Under the pieces are notes generated by a model that did no database searches, was not told the origin of the DNA, and saw only the letters and a program-made list of their open reading frames with translations. Shown one piece after another: positions 33,439-45,365 of a stretch of 64,000 bases of DNA. A program made the translations under genes and the position numbers. Location of the stretch: contig JARWIR010000010.1 of the NCBI GenBank assembly GCA_029959085.1, forward strand, positions 6,965,001 through 7,029,000, read 5' to 3'. Source of the DNA: Nemophila menziesii (Eukaryota > Streptophyta > Magnoliopsida > Boraginales > Hydrophyllaceae). Position 1 is the stretch's first letter; each line of letters starts with the position of its first letter.

Positions 33439-34973
33439 TGATGTCTCCTCATTTGTGATAGATTTATATTAGGATGAGACATCATTTTTAGTGATTTAGA
33501 AGTCTTTCTAATCGATTTTCTTGAGAAATAGTGCACTTTCCTATTTTGAGTCTTGATTTAGTAAAATAATATTTTTAGAGCATATTGGGTTTAATTGTTT
33601 ATTTAGTGTGTAGCTTTAAAGATAATTATGGAGATTAATTAGAGTCCAAGTCAAATACTACAACTTATGGAAAGAGATTAGCATGGTAATTGGAGATAAG
33701 GAAACAAAAGCTAAAAAGATGGAAAAGGAAAAGTTGCCTAAATCTGGGATTCTGCAGCACACGCCTAAAGAAGTGCTATTTACCCCAAGAAATAGGCCGA
33801 TTTTGGTAATTTCTTTTCATAGGGACATATATAATTCTGTGAGGATTCTTTTGGTATCTTATGGAGCTCAAACCGACCAATAACGAAGAAGATATGCTCA
33901 AAACGGTCCAGCAGTGTTTATCTTTATTTCCATACGAATTTGAGTTGGGCTAGGAGTCCAATACTTTATCTCTTCCTCAAGAAAACGAATTAGGTCTTCT
34001 AAACACCTATAAATACACCCTTATATCACTTGTAAATCATCCTTGCCTCATAATAATTAGTTCTTAAGGTTTTATTCTTCCAGTTTATTGTAGAGAGCAA
34101 GATGATGTCTTTTGTAATTTCTTTTAGTTTATTTCCTTCAGGTATGAACTAAACTCCCCATTACTTGGGTTTTGCATAATGTATAATCTATGAATTCTAA
34201 TTCTTCTATCTAATTTTCTTTGGGAATTACATTTTTTAATTTGATATTAGCTTCTTACTTTATATTTGATTATGTGTTTTGATTTATTGTCTTTCCTAGA
34301 ACTGATCACTTTAGGATTGTTTAAATAGTAGTTAGATGGTCTCCATGACTGGGTGTTTAACTATTGAACCACCACATAATGTCTAGTGTCGATATTAGTT
34401 CTGACAAAACATGATTCTAACTAGATAGTCATTAGGGTTTGTTTTAATCACCATATCACCAATTGATTGTTGCGTTTGCTTAGAGCCTTGGTAGCGCTTG
34501 ATAACTCTAAGAGTGTAACCACGTCTTGGTTGTGCCGTAGCCCCCTTAGTCGCTCTCAAGGTCTAAGGTATGGGAATTTAGAATCCTGACTAAGTTTACC
34601 AAGAGCTAATATTCTCCCTTATTAACTAGATTTATAGATAGAATTAGAAGGATTAGTGCATACTAGCAAAACCTAAGCTATATCTCTCATCTCATATTAT
34701 TAATCTTTTACTTTATTGTCTTTATTTTCCTAGTTTTAGTTAATTAATTTCGAAATTCATATCTTTAAATTCCTGTCTTTTAATTATTTACTTTTACTCG
34801 TTATTGCTACCCATTCGACTAGCACACTTAAGTCCCTGAGAACGAACTCAACTTACTAACTAAAACTTGCATACGTCCTGTAATACTTGCAGTACTGTGC
34901 TTGTCTAGGGTGAGAGTGCGTAGTTTTCTTGACCTTATTTTGTCATATTTTTATCACACCCTAGGCGACACCA
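33439..34973 (+). mobile_element. Solo LTR (1,535 bp) nested in the inverted-repeat element
   Basis: Begins TGATGTCTCC and ends GGCGACACCA, flanked by 5-bp CATAT repeats (33434-33438 and 34974-34978). It has the same length and termini as the solo LTR at 27498-29032 but opposite orientation, with roughly three-quarters identity by eye at the TGATGTCTCC end. It inserted after the host element was in place. Confidence 0.85.
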
Positions 34974-35150
34974 CATATGTATGCCAGGCTTTGACTTTTG
35001 TATAGGAATAAAAGAATGAAGAGTAGTTGTTGATGAGTAGAAGAAAAATGAGGTCTTTCTTCATATATAAGTTGATCTTTATCACCAGAAGACGTTTCTC
35101 AATATCTCGATTTGAAATAATTTGTTTTAATTAGCGAATTGAATTGAGTT

Positions 35151-35253
35151 AGCGAGTTTATTTTACACAGTGAATAAACTATGTGTTATGAGTTTCAACT
35201 AGCGAGTTTATTTTCCACAGTGAATAAACTATTTGTTACGAATAAACTTGGTC
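35151..35253. repeat. 51-bp tandem duplication
   Basis: Two copies of a unit beginning AGCGAGTTTATTTT and containing CACAGTGAATAAACTAT, at about 35151 and 35202, with a few differences. Confidence 0.75.
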
Positions 35254-35929
35254 TTTACTTTACACAGTGAATTGAAATAGCGATTTTTAATTGACAGGAT
35301 TATATAATGAGTTTAAGCTTGTATAGTGAAATTTTTAAGCCTGTATATTAGGTTTCCCTCTCTTGTCGAAAATAAGAAAATATAACTATGTGTTATACAA
35401 ATTCGGCACAATTGATTGAACCCTGTTGAGGGATAAATTTATAAGAACCTGTATAACACATGGATATATTTGATTTTTTTAAATAGGTGGTAGTATCGGC
35501 TCTATTATAAAACATAGGGACCAATGTTGCAATTCCCTTGAGTTTTTGTACAAAACACATACGAAAGAAAATTGTATCATCTAGGCTTGAGGTCCACAAT
35601 CAATATGCTTGCTCCAAAGAAACTTGTTTGAGTTACTGTCCTATGTTATTAGTCTTGTTATTCGAAAAACAAAAAAAGTTAATTGCACAATTGGTCCATG
35701 CTTAAATAGCAAAATACACCCAGGTCTTCAAAGATGTCAAGTGTAGACGTGTTATGCATTATGTTGCAAGCCTACCCCTTAAACATAGTATAGTTTCTAT
35801 TGCTTGAGACACATGGATATATATATATAATGGTGTCATCTATTATATACCGAATGCTTGTGTTGGATTTATTAGAAGAACTTGCCAAAAGAATATACTT
35901 AAATTTGTCACAGCAAGACTGCACAACTT

Positions 35930-36085
35930 TAATGAAAGTTTGTGTAAGGCTTTAGAAGCTTGAAGTGGTCGAGGCATTATATGATTGGTTTGAAAAATCC
36001 AGTGCTGCCCCAAATGTTGTGATGTACACTACATTGATTCACAGTCGGAATCCGAGGAAATATCAAGATGCCATGGCTGTTATAT
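35930..36085 (+). pseudogene. Possible PPR (pentatricopeptide repeat) gene fragment
   Basis: The frame gives KLEVVEALYDWFEKSSAAPN then VVMYTTLIHSRNPRKYQDAM and ends at TAG in the AVI-stop position. The pattern 'APNVVMYTTLIHS....KYQDAMAVI' is that of a PPR motif (helix A 'VVxYTTLIxx', helix B 'xxxAxxVxxEM'). Only about 1.3 repeats are readable, and an upstream stop interrupts the frame. It lies between the long inverted arms, so it may be a captured gene piece. The assignment rests on motif pattern only. Confidence 0.4.
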
Positions 36086-36631
36086 AGGAAACGGAGGTTC
36101 TGATTGCTTATTGTGTGCTGACATATTTAAGTAATTATTAAGTTTAAACTTCATTTTCTAGACATAGAGAGAAGACAATATTTAATAGTTTCAATGCTTA
36201 AATTACAGAAAACACAAACTAGTAGGTAGCATATTTTGACAAGCTAATTCTGAAATACAGTTATAAATTGCAGAAAAAGTTAAATGTTAATCAATCTGTA
36301 TCCATTTAAGAGTTAAAATCACATTTACAACACCAAATAGGAAAACATAATAGACATTTCACTATAAGTAAAATTTAATTTGTTTGTTTACTCTGCTAAA
36401 ACTACTATTTAGTGCACCGAATGTACAATAAAGTAGATTCCAAGGAATTTTTACTAATAAGTGTCCGTGCTCACGATCTTTCAACTCCTTCCTCAAATAA
36501 CTGGTGTTTAGTCCTTCAATCCTATGGAATCATAAGACAATAAGAAACTAGTATTTTTCTAGAAACTCCAAATAGCCCTTGCTTCAATGATTTTTAATTA
36601 GTTGGATCTTTAAAAAATCTCTTTGGCTGCA

Positions 36632-37309
36632 CTGAATTAAGTACCCAATCATCTTTCTTTACAGTCTTCTTTGATCCAATTGTAATAACATTCTTTCAAG
36701 ATACTTTTACTACTTACTTTAATCAACTTCTCTTCATCAATGTCTTGTAACTTCATGAAACATGATTTTTACTTGTCATGTATAGGGAGAAAGGAGGGTA
36801 ATATACGATATTGACTCCAGAAACAATATTTGATGGCCTAAACTCGCCCCTCTTCGTGAATACAGAGAGAATCTTGATCCAACACGCCCTAGTTTTGGCA
36901 CTCATTGACAACTGAATATGTAAACAAATTTAAACAAATGTAAACATGTAAATATATAAGCTTTCCTCTCGTGTAATCACTACATAAATGTATAATGAAG
37001 GGTTTTAATTGAATGAATTTAATCGTTTACCTCAAAACCTTGTGTTTTTGGCCGAATGATACTGGTGATTATGGAGGGTTGGGTTAGATCAATGGCCGCA
37101 TGTGAAGAAGGTGATTATGAATACTTGTGGTAAATCGAAGGCCGCAGGTGAAGAAGATGAGATTATGGATGTTTGGAGTAGATCTTTTTGGAGTAGATGT
37201 TTGGAGTAGATCGATTGCCGCGGATGAGAAGTTTTTTCTTTTGTTTTATTTTTCTTTATATAGTTAGGAGCGCTACTCACTTTTAAAAGTGAGGTGCCAC
37301 CTCTCCTCC

Positions 37310-37315
<6 letters not shown>
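36632..37315 (-). repeat. Right inverted arm
   Basis: 684 bp, reverse complement of the left arm. It contains a local triplication of TGGAGTAGAT at about 37157-37210 that is absent from the left arm. Confidence 0.9.

Positions 37316-37316
<1 letters not shown>

Positions 37317-37398
<82 letters not shown>
37317..37398. repeat. (TA)n microsatellite, about 41 units
   Basis: Uninterrupted AT alternation immediately outside the right inverted arm, followed by an AAATA run. Confidence 0.95.
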
Positions 37399-37403
<5 letters not shown>

Positions 37404-37700
37404 AAATAAAATAAATATTAATTTTTATTAATTTTGAGCTTATATTCAAATTTTCATAGCTTTTAATTTAATATATACAACTTTACATTCAAAAAGTAAC
37501 TTTGCTAGAAGTTTATTTAATTTGCCAACTTAACTAAGTTTTGCTCTAAATTAAATAAACACTATTGTATTAAAGCAATATTTCATTAACGATCTAGTAA
37601 AAAAATTTAAGCAATATTTTAGCAAAATTTAACAATATTCAAGTACCTTAACAATCCAAATTTATTACTCTACTTCAAGTACCTCTCAACATATGTATAC

Positions 37701-40324
37701 GTCTTTATGAATATTTTTTTTGGAATAAAGTAAATTATATGTTATTAATAATATTCTTGTAAATATTCTTGATGTATCAGATCATATTAATTTGTTGATG
37801 CCAAGAAGTTTCGAACTCACGACATCTTAAGGAGAGTAAAAAGTTATTGACGCCAGCCGGATTCGAACCCAAGACCCTTCAAAGAGGGTAAAAAAGTCCA
37901 TGCATTTTAAGGGATTATACACAAACTTTGAGGGTCTATTGAACATTTACCCAAATCACAATTGAACAATTTTCAAACATCGTTATCTCTCTCTAACACA
38001 TAAATTAATCAACTATTATTTTATTTTCGTTCTCGTATCCTCACCTTTACGCATTTCGCGGAAAGAAAGAAGCAAAAGAATGAATAATACTAAGGCACCG
38101 CAACCAAGAGATACGATAGTCAAGACGCAAACAATTAAAGTTATCGAGATTTTAATTTCTACTTTCTACATTTAAAATTTTAATTTGTATTTTATTTCTT
38201 ATGTATAAATCAACTCACTTTGTGCATTAGATCTTCAGATCTAGAGATATGAAGTTAAAACCCATTTCTCATACATCTTTCCACAGAGATTTAGATTATA
38301 CCTTCCGATATGGCGCTAAATACCATCTTTTAATTTATATATGATTTATAAATAGTATATCGATATCAAATCATAATTCAACTCTTTAATTTTTTTTCTA
38401 TTGTTCAATTCTTGCATATTTAGTTTATGGCATTTAACATCTTTACTTAATTTTTTTTGAATTAATATGAAGTATGAAAAAGTATAAAAATATTGTTTTT
38501 GGTATATAATTTTAACTTTACTTACATTTTTGATACATTAAGAATAATTATATTTAATTTTAGTCTAAAAAAAGTTAAATTCTTTTTTGTCAAATAATAA
38601 TTAATATTCAAATTAAAAAATAAGATAATTTAGAATAAAACTAAAATACTTAATAGAATAACATAAATTTTGCCTAAAACTTACAGAGAATGTTATAAAA
38701 CTTATACATAAAAAGCTAAGTAAGACCCATGCAGTCCTTCATAAGGGGTGAGTACGGACAAAAAATTCACGAGTTTATTAAATCAAACCGGGCACATTTA
38801 ATGGTAGACATCTAATTTAAAACACCGATGTAGTAATCTTTGATGTATTCATACCGATCGATAATCTGTAAATTTTTTGCGAGGTCTTGACGAGTCAGTT
38901 AGATGCTCGAAGGTACCCCAAAGCTGCCTAACATTTTTTTGAAAAATTGGCATTAGGTTAATGTGTTTATGGTTTATTATGCTACTGACTAATGTATTTA
39001 CTATATTATAGGGTGCTATTTTTTAAATAATACTAATGGTATTATTATTATTTCTTTCTCATTGTAGGTTGCTGGAGTAGACTCTAGTAATGGTGCTACG
39101 ACCAAAGTATCTTGTATTCTTCCTGAAGCAATCATATTTAGCATCCTCCTATGCCTTCCAACAGATGTTTTATACAATGTAGCTATATATGTTTGCAGAA
39201 TGTGGTATAAAATTATTCGTAGCCCTGTTTTCATCTTCTCCCATCTCAATAAATCAACTCGTGGAGTCATCATTCAAAATAGGTCTTTAGAAGCATTGTA
39301 TGTTGAGAAAATAGGAAAGTGCAAGATCGGGGTGAAATTGATCATGGATTGTCTTGGTTTTGTTGAGGCTAGTTGTAATGGCCTAGTTTTGTCTTCTGAT
39401 ATAGATGAGAGAAATTATTGTTTCTATGTTTCGAATCCAGTTACAAAGCAACAGTTGAAGTTGCCTCCATTTCCTCATTATAAATACGCTAGAATACCCT
39501 GTACTCTTGCATATGCAAATTCATCTGGAGTGTACAAAGTGATATACTGGAACATCGCTCCTATTAGAATATTGACTGTAGGTGTAGATCGGAGGTGGAG
39601 AATAGTCAATAATTTTCATTTAAATTCTATGAGTGTTACCCATGGAACTTCCATAGTCTATGCGGGAGGTTTTGTGCTTTTTGCTAATCCTTACTTCCCA
39701 TTTGCTCTTACTTTAGACATTAACACCGAAGCCTTTTGGGAGATTCCTTGTCCACGATGTTACGGGGTTGAAGGATTTAAACTTATTGCTATGGGGGATT
39801 CTGTTTCCCTTGTGATGATTAAAGAGAACAATTTATGGGAGGTTTTGGTATTGGTTGACCCACAAAATGGACAATGGGAAAAGTTAGCGGACATCGATTT
39901 CAGTAGTACACCAGAAAATGGTCCTAGTCCTGTTGGATGGTTGAAAAGTAGGGAGTTACTATTGTTCAGGCTAACAAATATTTTTAAAGGTGTAAATTGG
40001 ATAGTTTACAATATTCAAACTGGAGAAAATTATCCATTTAATGTGGATGAGATGAAATATATGCATTCAGCTATTTGCTCTCATACAAACAGTTTAATTC
40101 CATTGCCTAGGGAAAAGAAACATAGCTCTCGCTCGATGGGAAAAAGAGAAACAGGTTGATTACTTTGAACACTCTTCTGTTGATTAGATATTAAGTTTGA
40201 ATTATGATTAGTATTATTTTGACGATGTTCTTATGTTATGGCTACAGATCCAGCCTTGAAAGAAGAGATCAATAAACGAAGAAGTCGAAGTTCAAAGACT
40301 CCTTCCAAAAAGCTTGTTGATTAC
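37701..40324 (+). repeat. Segmental duplication, copy 1, left part
   Basis: Matches 60697-63554 at about 98-99% apart from the MITE present only in the other copy. The match starts at GTCTTTATGAATATTTTTT in both copies. It continues after Copia element 2 at 46017-46463 and would run past the window edge in copy 2. Confidence 0.95.
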
Positions 40325-40339
40325 TGTGGGATTATGTGA
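38080..40339 (+). pseudogene. F-box protein gene, copy 1 (disrupted)
   Basis: Same three-exon structure as the intact copy at 61075-63602. Exon 1 38080-38148 starts MNNTKAPQPRDTIVKTQ, exon 2 39068-40154 holds the F-box (ILPEAIIFSILLCLPTDVL) and an F-box-associated domain (CNGLVLSSDIDERNYCFYVS), exon 3 starts at 40248. Two lesions: the intron-1 donor is AT instead of GT (38149-38150), so exon 1 would read into a stop 8 codons later; and Copia 2 interrupts exon 3 at a codon boundary (40325), adding Cys-Gly-Ile-Met then TGA (40337-40339). The displaced coding tail lies at 46017-46064. An ATG-initiated product from exon 2 alone would lack part of the F-box. Family role is substrate recognition in SCF ubiquitin ligases; this copy is probably a pseudogene. 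Confidence 0.8.
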
Positions 40340-40970
40340 AGTGTATTGGTCTTGCGTGGAACATTGACCAAGTCAATACTTATGTGGACAAGAGAACTTT
40401 TACACTTGACTCATAACGTGGCTATACGGTGTCGTTTTACTTAAAGAAATGCGGAGCTATTATGGAGCGTTGATCTTATTTTATATGGACGGTCGAGATT
40501 AAGTCTCAAGATTGTCTCATATATATACCCTCTTCTCTCCTTAACCCTATTCATTCTTTCGTTCACGTTTTAGTTAAAACTCTCTCGCCTCTTTTACGAG
40601 ACAAACTAGGGTTTGCTCTATATTCTTGATCAATCTGTAATCTCTTGTAATAGTTAGTGTAATCTAGTGATTGTTCTTTGAATCGTGCTGATTCAAAGCT
40701 AGATATTCAGCGTAGTTGAGTATTGGTTAGATTTGCTGGTTCTATTCATTTAGGGTTGGTTGATTCAAGTGGTTTCTGTAATCGTGAAGATTGTAATCGG
40801 TGATAAACAATGGTGATAGTGGAATGGCGCTCTCTAATCCGAGCCCAACGTGGATGTAGACTATTTTGTCGAACCACGATAATATCATGTGTTCTTACTT
40901 TTCTGTTTATCTTTAATTCTTGTTTTAAACCTATTCAAAACTCAATCAAATACTCAACGTATTTACAACA
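40325..40970 (+). repeat. 5' LTR of Copia 2
   Basis: 646 bp. A CATATATATACCC segment near 40518-40530 is the likely TATA region. ORFs at its right side that extend into the leader are not genes. Confidence 0.95.
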
Positions 40971-40971
40971 G

Positions 40972-40983
40972 TGGTATCAGAGC
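40972..40983 (+). other. Primer-binding site of Copia 2
   Basis: TGGTATCAGAGC, one base after the 5' LTR, complementary to initiator tRNA-Met. Confidence 0.95.
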
Positions 40984-41246
40984 TTGCTTAAAATCACGAA
41001 TTAGGTTAACTGATTCACAACTCGCCTCTAGGGTTTTGGATCTGACCTAAATTGCGATTTATCCTTTTCTTCAAATTGTTGAGTGATTCTTGATTGGTGT
41101 TTTGGTTCTTGACCGATTCGTTTAAAGGTTTTAAAACGGTTTTTTAGATCGTGTGTGAGACATTAACTTGTTTCCCGATCTATAGTTTTCACTTTCTTGT
41201 GATTTTAAAAGTATTTCTTACTTTGTGATTTTCTCTGTTCTTACTA

Positions 41247-42000
41247 ATGGCTGCAACTCGTATTGAGATGTCAGTCTATGATAAGGAAAATTGATTTTGG
41301 TGTTTGGCAGAAAAAGATGAAGGCTCTGTTGTCTCATCATAAGGTTGCACCTGCTCTTGTTGAGGACATTAAAGAATGGCCTGAAGGCACTTTGGATAAA
41401 AAGGCTGAAATTCTTGAAGAAGCTTATAACATCATCTTCTTAAACCTCTCTGACTAGTGATTAGAAAGGTAGATGGATGTGAAACGGCCCTTGATCTATG
41501 GAACAAGTTAGATTCTCTATACTCTACTAAATCTTTGCCTAATTTAGCTTTCTTGAAAGGGTCTTTGTTCAATTATAAGATGGATACTAGTAAGTATTTA
41601 GATGACAATCTTGATGAATTCTTGAAAATGACTCTTGTGCTTAATAATACCCCTCAGGCCTTAGATGATACTAGTAAGTGTATGATTATTCTTAACTCTA
41701 TACCTGATTCTTATCAAGTGGTAAAAGATGTGTTCCAATATGCTAGTACTGTCCCAACATTTGAACAAGTTGTTACTGCCTTGAAAACCCGAGAAAATGA
41801 GATTAAAATTAGCAGAAGAACTGGCTCTAATTTGTTTATGAAACCTAGAACAGATACCAGGTTCCTGAAGTGAATAAACATAAAAAATCTGGTCCTAACA
41901 ATAAACCTAAGGGTAAAGAGACTAGGAAATGTTTTCACTGTGGTAAAATTGGACACTTAAAGAAAAATTGTTTTAGATTGAAAAACAAATTATCTGCTAA
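41247..42000 (+). pseudogene. Copia 2 gag (frameshifted)
   Basis: Starts at ATG 41247 (MAATRIEMSVYDKEN). The frame is lost at about 41290 by an apparent one-base insertion in GAAAATTGATTTT, again near 41455 (stop TAG 41455-41457 in the first frame), and again near 41870. Between the breaks the sequence is well conserved: FGVWQKKMKALLSHHK, LDLWNKLDSLYSTKSLPNLA, MIILNSIPDSYQVVKDV (UBN2-type gag). The zinc knuckle CFHCGKIGHLKKNC (41930-41971) is intact. Three frameshifts in about 620 bp preclude a full-length capsid protein. Confidence 0.88.
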
Positions 42001-45000
42001 TGTGAATGAGTCCAATATGGTTAGCATGCCTAAGATAGATGATGATGTGTATGAGGTACTAAATATCACTGATAAAGCTAGCCATGTTAGTTGGATTCTT
42101 GATTCTGGTTGTACTTTCCATATGTGCCCCTCTTCTGAATTATTTCATGATTTGATTGAAACATGTAATGAAACTGTTTATATGGGTAATGATCAAACCT
42201 GTGATGTTAAGGGTGTTGGAAAAGTGAACTTGAAACTGTATAATGGTAAACAAATTACCCTTACAAATGTGAGATATATACCTGACTTAAAAAGAAACTT
42301 GATTTCTTTAGGAGCCCTTGATGATCTTGGTTGTGTTTCTAAGGTGTCTAAGGGTAATATAAATGTGTATAAGAATTCCAAATTGCTTTTTACTGGAACA
42401 AAGAGTGCTGGCTTATATGTGTTAAATGGTACTCATATTTCTTGTTTGACTATTGTTGTTTCTAAGCCTAAGCTTGCAGCTACTCATAAATAGCACTTGA
42501 GGCTTGGTCATATGAGTCAACAAGGGCTTAACATTCTGTGTAAAAATGGTAGTTTTGGTAAGGATACATTATGTGATCTTCCATTCTGTGAGAACTGTGT
42601 CTTGGCCAAACAACATAGACAACAATTCAAGACTGGAGCTCATTTAGCTTCTCAATGTCTTGAATATGTTCATGCAGATTTATGGGGGCCTGAAAGGTAT
42701 GACTCTCTTGGTAATTATAGGTATTTTCTCTCTATTGTTGATGATTACAGTAGGAGGGTTTGGACTTTTCTTTTGAAAACTAAAGATGAAACTTTTTCAA
42801 AAATAAAAGATTGGAAAGTTTTGGAAGAAAACCAAACTGGTAAATCAGTTAAAGTCTTTAGAACTGACAATGGTCTTGAGTTTTGTAATGAACAGTTTGA
42901 TAATTTTTGTAAAGAAAATGGTATTTTGAGGCATAGAACTGTTAGAAAAACCCCTCAACAAAATGGTGTTGCTGAGAGGATGAATAGAACTCTTTTAGAA
43001 AAAGTCAGATGTCTTTTACTTACTTCTGGTTTACCAAAATGTTTTTGGGGAGAAGCTTTATATACAGCCACATATTTGATTAACAGGAGTCCCAATAGGT
43101 CTACTGAGTTTAAATCTCCTATGGAGATTTGGACTGGAACTAGACCTGACTTGTCCCACTTGAGAATCTTTGGGTGTGCTGCATATGCACATACTAAAGA
43201 AGGTAAACTTGACCCCAGATCTTTGAAATGTGTTATGATTGGTTACCAACAACAACATGGGGTTAAAGGTTACAGATTATGGGATAAGTCAGTTCATGGT
43301 TTCAAAATATTTATCAGTAGGGATGTTATCTTTGATGAATTAACTTTTCCTTGTAAGATTGTGAGTAATACAGGTGATGATGCTACAGCTGAACCATCTG
43401 GTAACACTAGGGAAGTTGAGTTTGAGGTGGAGCCTCTCAGTCCTGTGCAGCCTCTTGACCCTTCAACTGAAGATCACCAAGTGGAGCAACCATTGCCTCA
43501 GGATGATGAAGAAGATCCACCTGATTCTACTGAAAATGAAGAGGCTCAACACTTGGAAGAGTCTACAGTTGGAGGTCTTGAAGGTTACCAGCTGGCAAGA
43601 GACATGCCAAGAAGAGAAACCAGAACTCCTAGTAGATATTCCTATGCTGACCTTGTATATACTGCACTTACAGCTGCAGTTGAGGTTAGAGATACTGAAC
43701 CTCACACATATCTTGATGCTATTAGTTGCAAGGAAAAGAACCAGTGGTGTAAAGCCATGGATGAGGAATATAACTCTTTGATGCTTAATAAGACTTGGAG
43801 TCTTGTTCCTAAACCTGTTGATTCAAAATTGGTGGAATGTAGATGGTTATACAAATTGAAAGAAGGAAGTTCTGAGACTGATCCTCCTAGATTCAAAGCA
43901 AGATTAGTTGCTAAGGGTTATACTCAAAGAGAAGGAATTTACTTTACTGAGATATTTTCACCTGTTATCAAGTTTAAAACTATAAGGGTGATGTTGGCTT
44001 ATGCTGCTTGTTTCAACTTAGAAATTGAGCAGTTGGATGTTAAGACTGCCTTCTTACATGGTGATTTGGATGAAACAATATATATGAGACAACCTGAAGG
44101 ATATTGTGATCCAAAGTTACCTGATCATGTATTCTTACTTAAGAAATCTCTCTATGGTCTGAAACAATCTCCCAGACAATGGTACAAGAGGTTTGATTCC
44201 TTTGTCCTATCAATTGGTTTTCTGAGGTCTAAGTATGATTCTTGCTTTTACTTTACTTGGAAGGAAAAATGTGGTATTTACATTTTGTTATATGTGGATG
44301 AAATGTTGATTATCTGTAACTCTCTATCTTTGATTGATAAGTTGAAAAATGCCTTGAAATCTGAGTTTGATATGACTGATTTAGGGCATGCTAGGAAAAT
44401 CTTAGGTATGATAATTGATAGGGATAGAGATAATTGCTTATTAAAGCTGCACCAGGAACCTTATTTGAAAAAGATAGTTTCAAAGTATGGTAGCTTAAAT
44501 TGCAAAAATGTTCAGATTCCTTTGGCTGATCATTTTGTTTTGTCTAAGCAATTGTGCCCCAAGACTCAATCTGATATTTTGAAGATGGAAAATGTCCCTT
44601 ATTCTAATATTCTTGGTTCACTGATGTATGCTATGATTAGTACCAGACCTGATTTGTCTTTCTCTATATCCTTGCTTAGTAGATTCATGTCTAATCCTGG
44701 ATATGATCATTGGTTGGCACTTAAACATGTTTTGGCTTATGTGAATTCTACTTCTGATGTTGGTTTGATATATGGTAATCATAATTGTCCTTTTGAGCTT
44801 GTTGGCTATGTAGATTCAGACTTTGCTGGTTGTAGAGATTCTAGGAAATCAACTACCGCCTACCCTTGGGTAAAAGTTGTATATCTTGGAAATCACAACT
44901 TCAACCTTTAGTTGCTTTATCTACAACTGAATCAGAGTATGTAGCTATAACTGATTGTATAAAGGAGGCTATCTGGTTACAAAGTTTCTTAAAAGAAGTA

Positions 45001-45249
45001 AAATTGGTAAAATGTACCTCTACTATATATTCAGACAGTCAAAGTGCTATTCACTTAAGTAAGAATCCAGTTTATCATGAGAGGACTAAGCATATTGATG
45101 TTAAATATCATTTTATCAGAGATATAATTTCAAATAATGAAGTGAGACTTGAGAAAATCACTTCTGAACTTAACCCAGCTGATTTTGGTACTAAATTGGT
45201 GACTAACTGCAAATTCAAACTGTGTTTGGATTTGTTGTGTATTGGTTAA
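42001..45249 (+). pseudogene. Copia 2 pol (protease, integrase, RT, RNase H), near-complete but broken
   Basis: Protease keeps DSG (42101-42109) in WILDSGCTFHMC. An in-frame TAG at 42491-42493 lies just before HLRLGHMS of the integrase zinc domain, where Trp is usual. Integrase has CENC and the catalytic triad D (42677), D (42866), E (42974) with D-x35-E spacing. RT: LDVKTAFLHGDLDETIYM, and the catalytic YVDD is YVDE (44291-44302). A small deletion near 44850-44870 shifts the frame between KSTTAY and LGKSCISWKSQL. RNase H follows to TAA at 45247-45249 (STTESEYVAITDCIKEAIWL, SDSQSAIHLSKNPVYHERTK). The long open stretch 42497-44911 shows how little else has decayed. Confidence 0.93.
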
Positions 45250-45365
45250 GTGTTGTGCAGGTACTTTGGGCTGTGAAGATTATGACTGTGCCTCCTCTAT
45301 CACTACAATCTGGAGATGATGTTCTTGTAGCTGATCTTGCTATGGATTACACTTCAAGGTAGAGA

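Larger units (their letters stand above)
32667..37315. mobile_element. Element with ~690-bp terminal inverted repeats (MULE-like), 4.65 kb
   Basis: The arms 32667-33354 and 36632-37315 are near-identical reverse complements, differing by small indels and substitutions, running from GAAAYRGGAGGAGAGG at the outer ends to TTAATTCAG at the inner ends. Near the outer end is a perfect 18-bp palindrome CTCACTTTTAAAAGTGAG. Both outer ends abut (TA)n arrays, so a target duplication cannot be read. Long inverted repeats and a possible internal gene fragment suggest a Mutator-like non-autonomous (Pack-MULE-like) element. A 1,535-bp solo LTR is nested inside. No transposase found. Confidence 0.65.

Noticed and set aside
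33683..33883. 66-codon ORF
   Set aside because: Lies within the nested solo LTR and is not shared as an open frame with the related LTR at 27498-29032.
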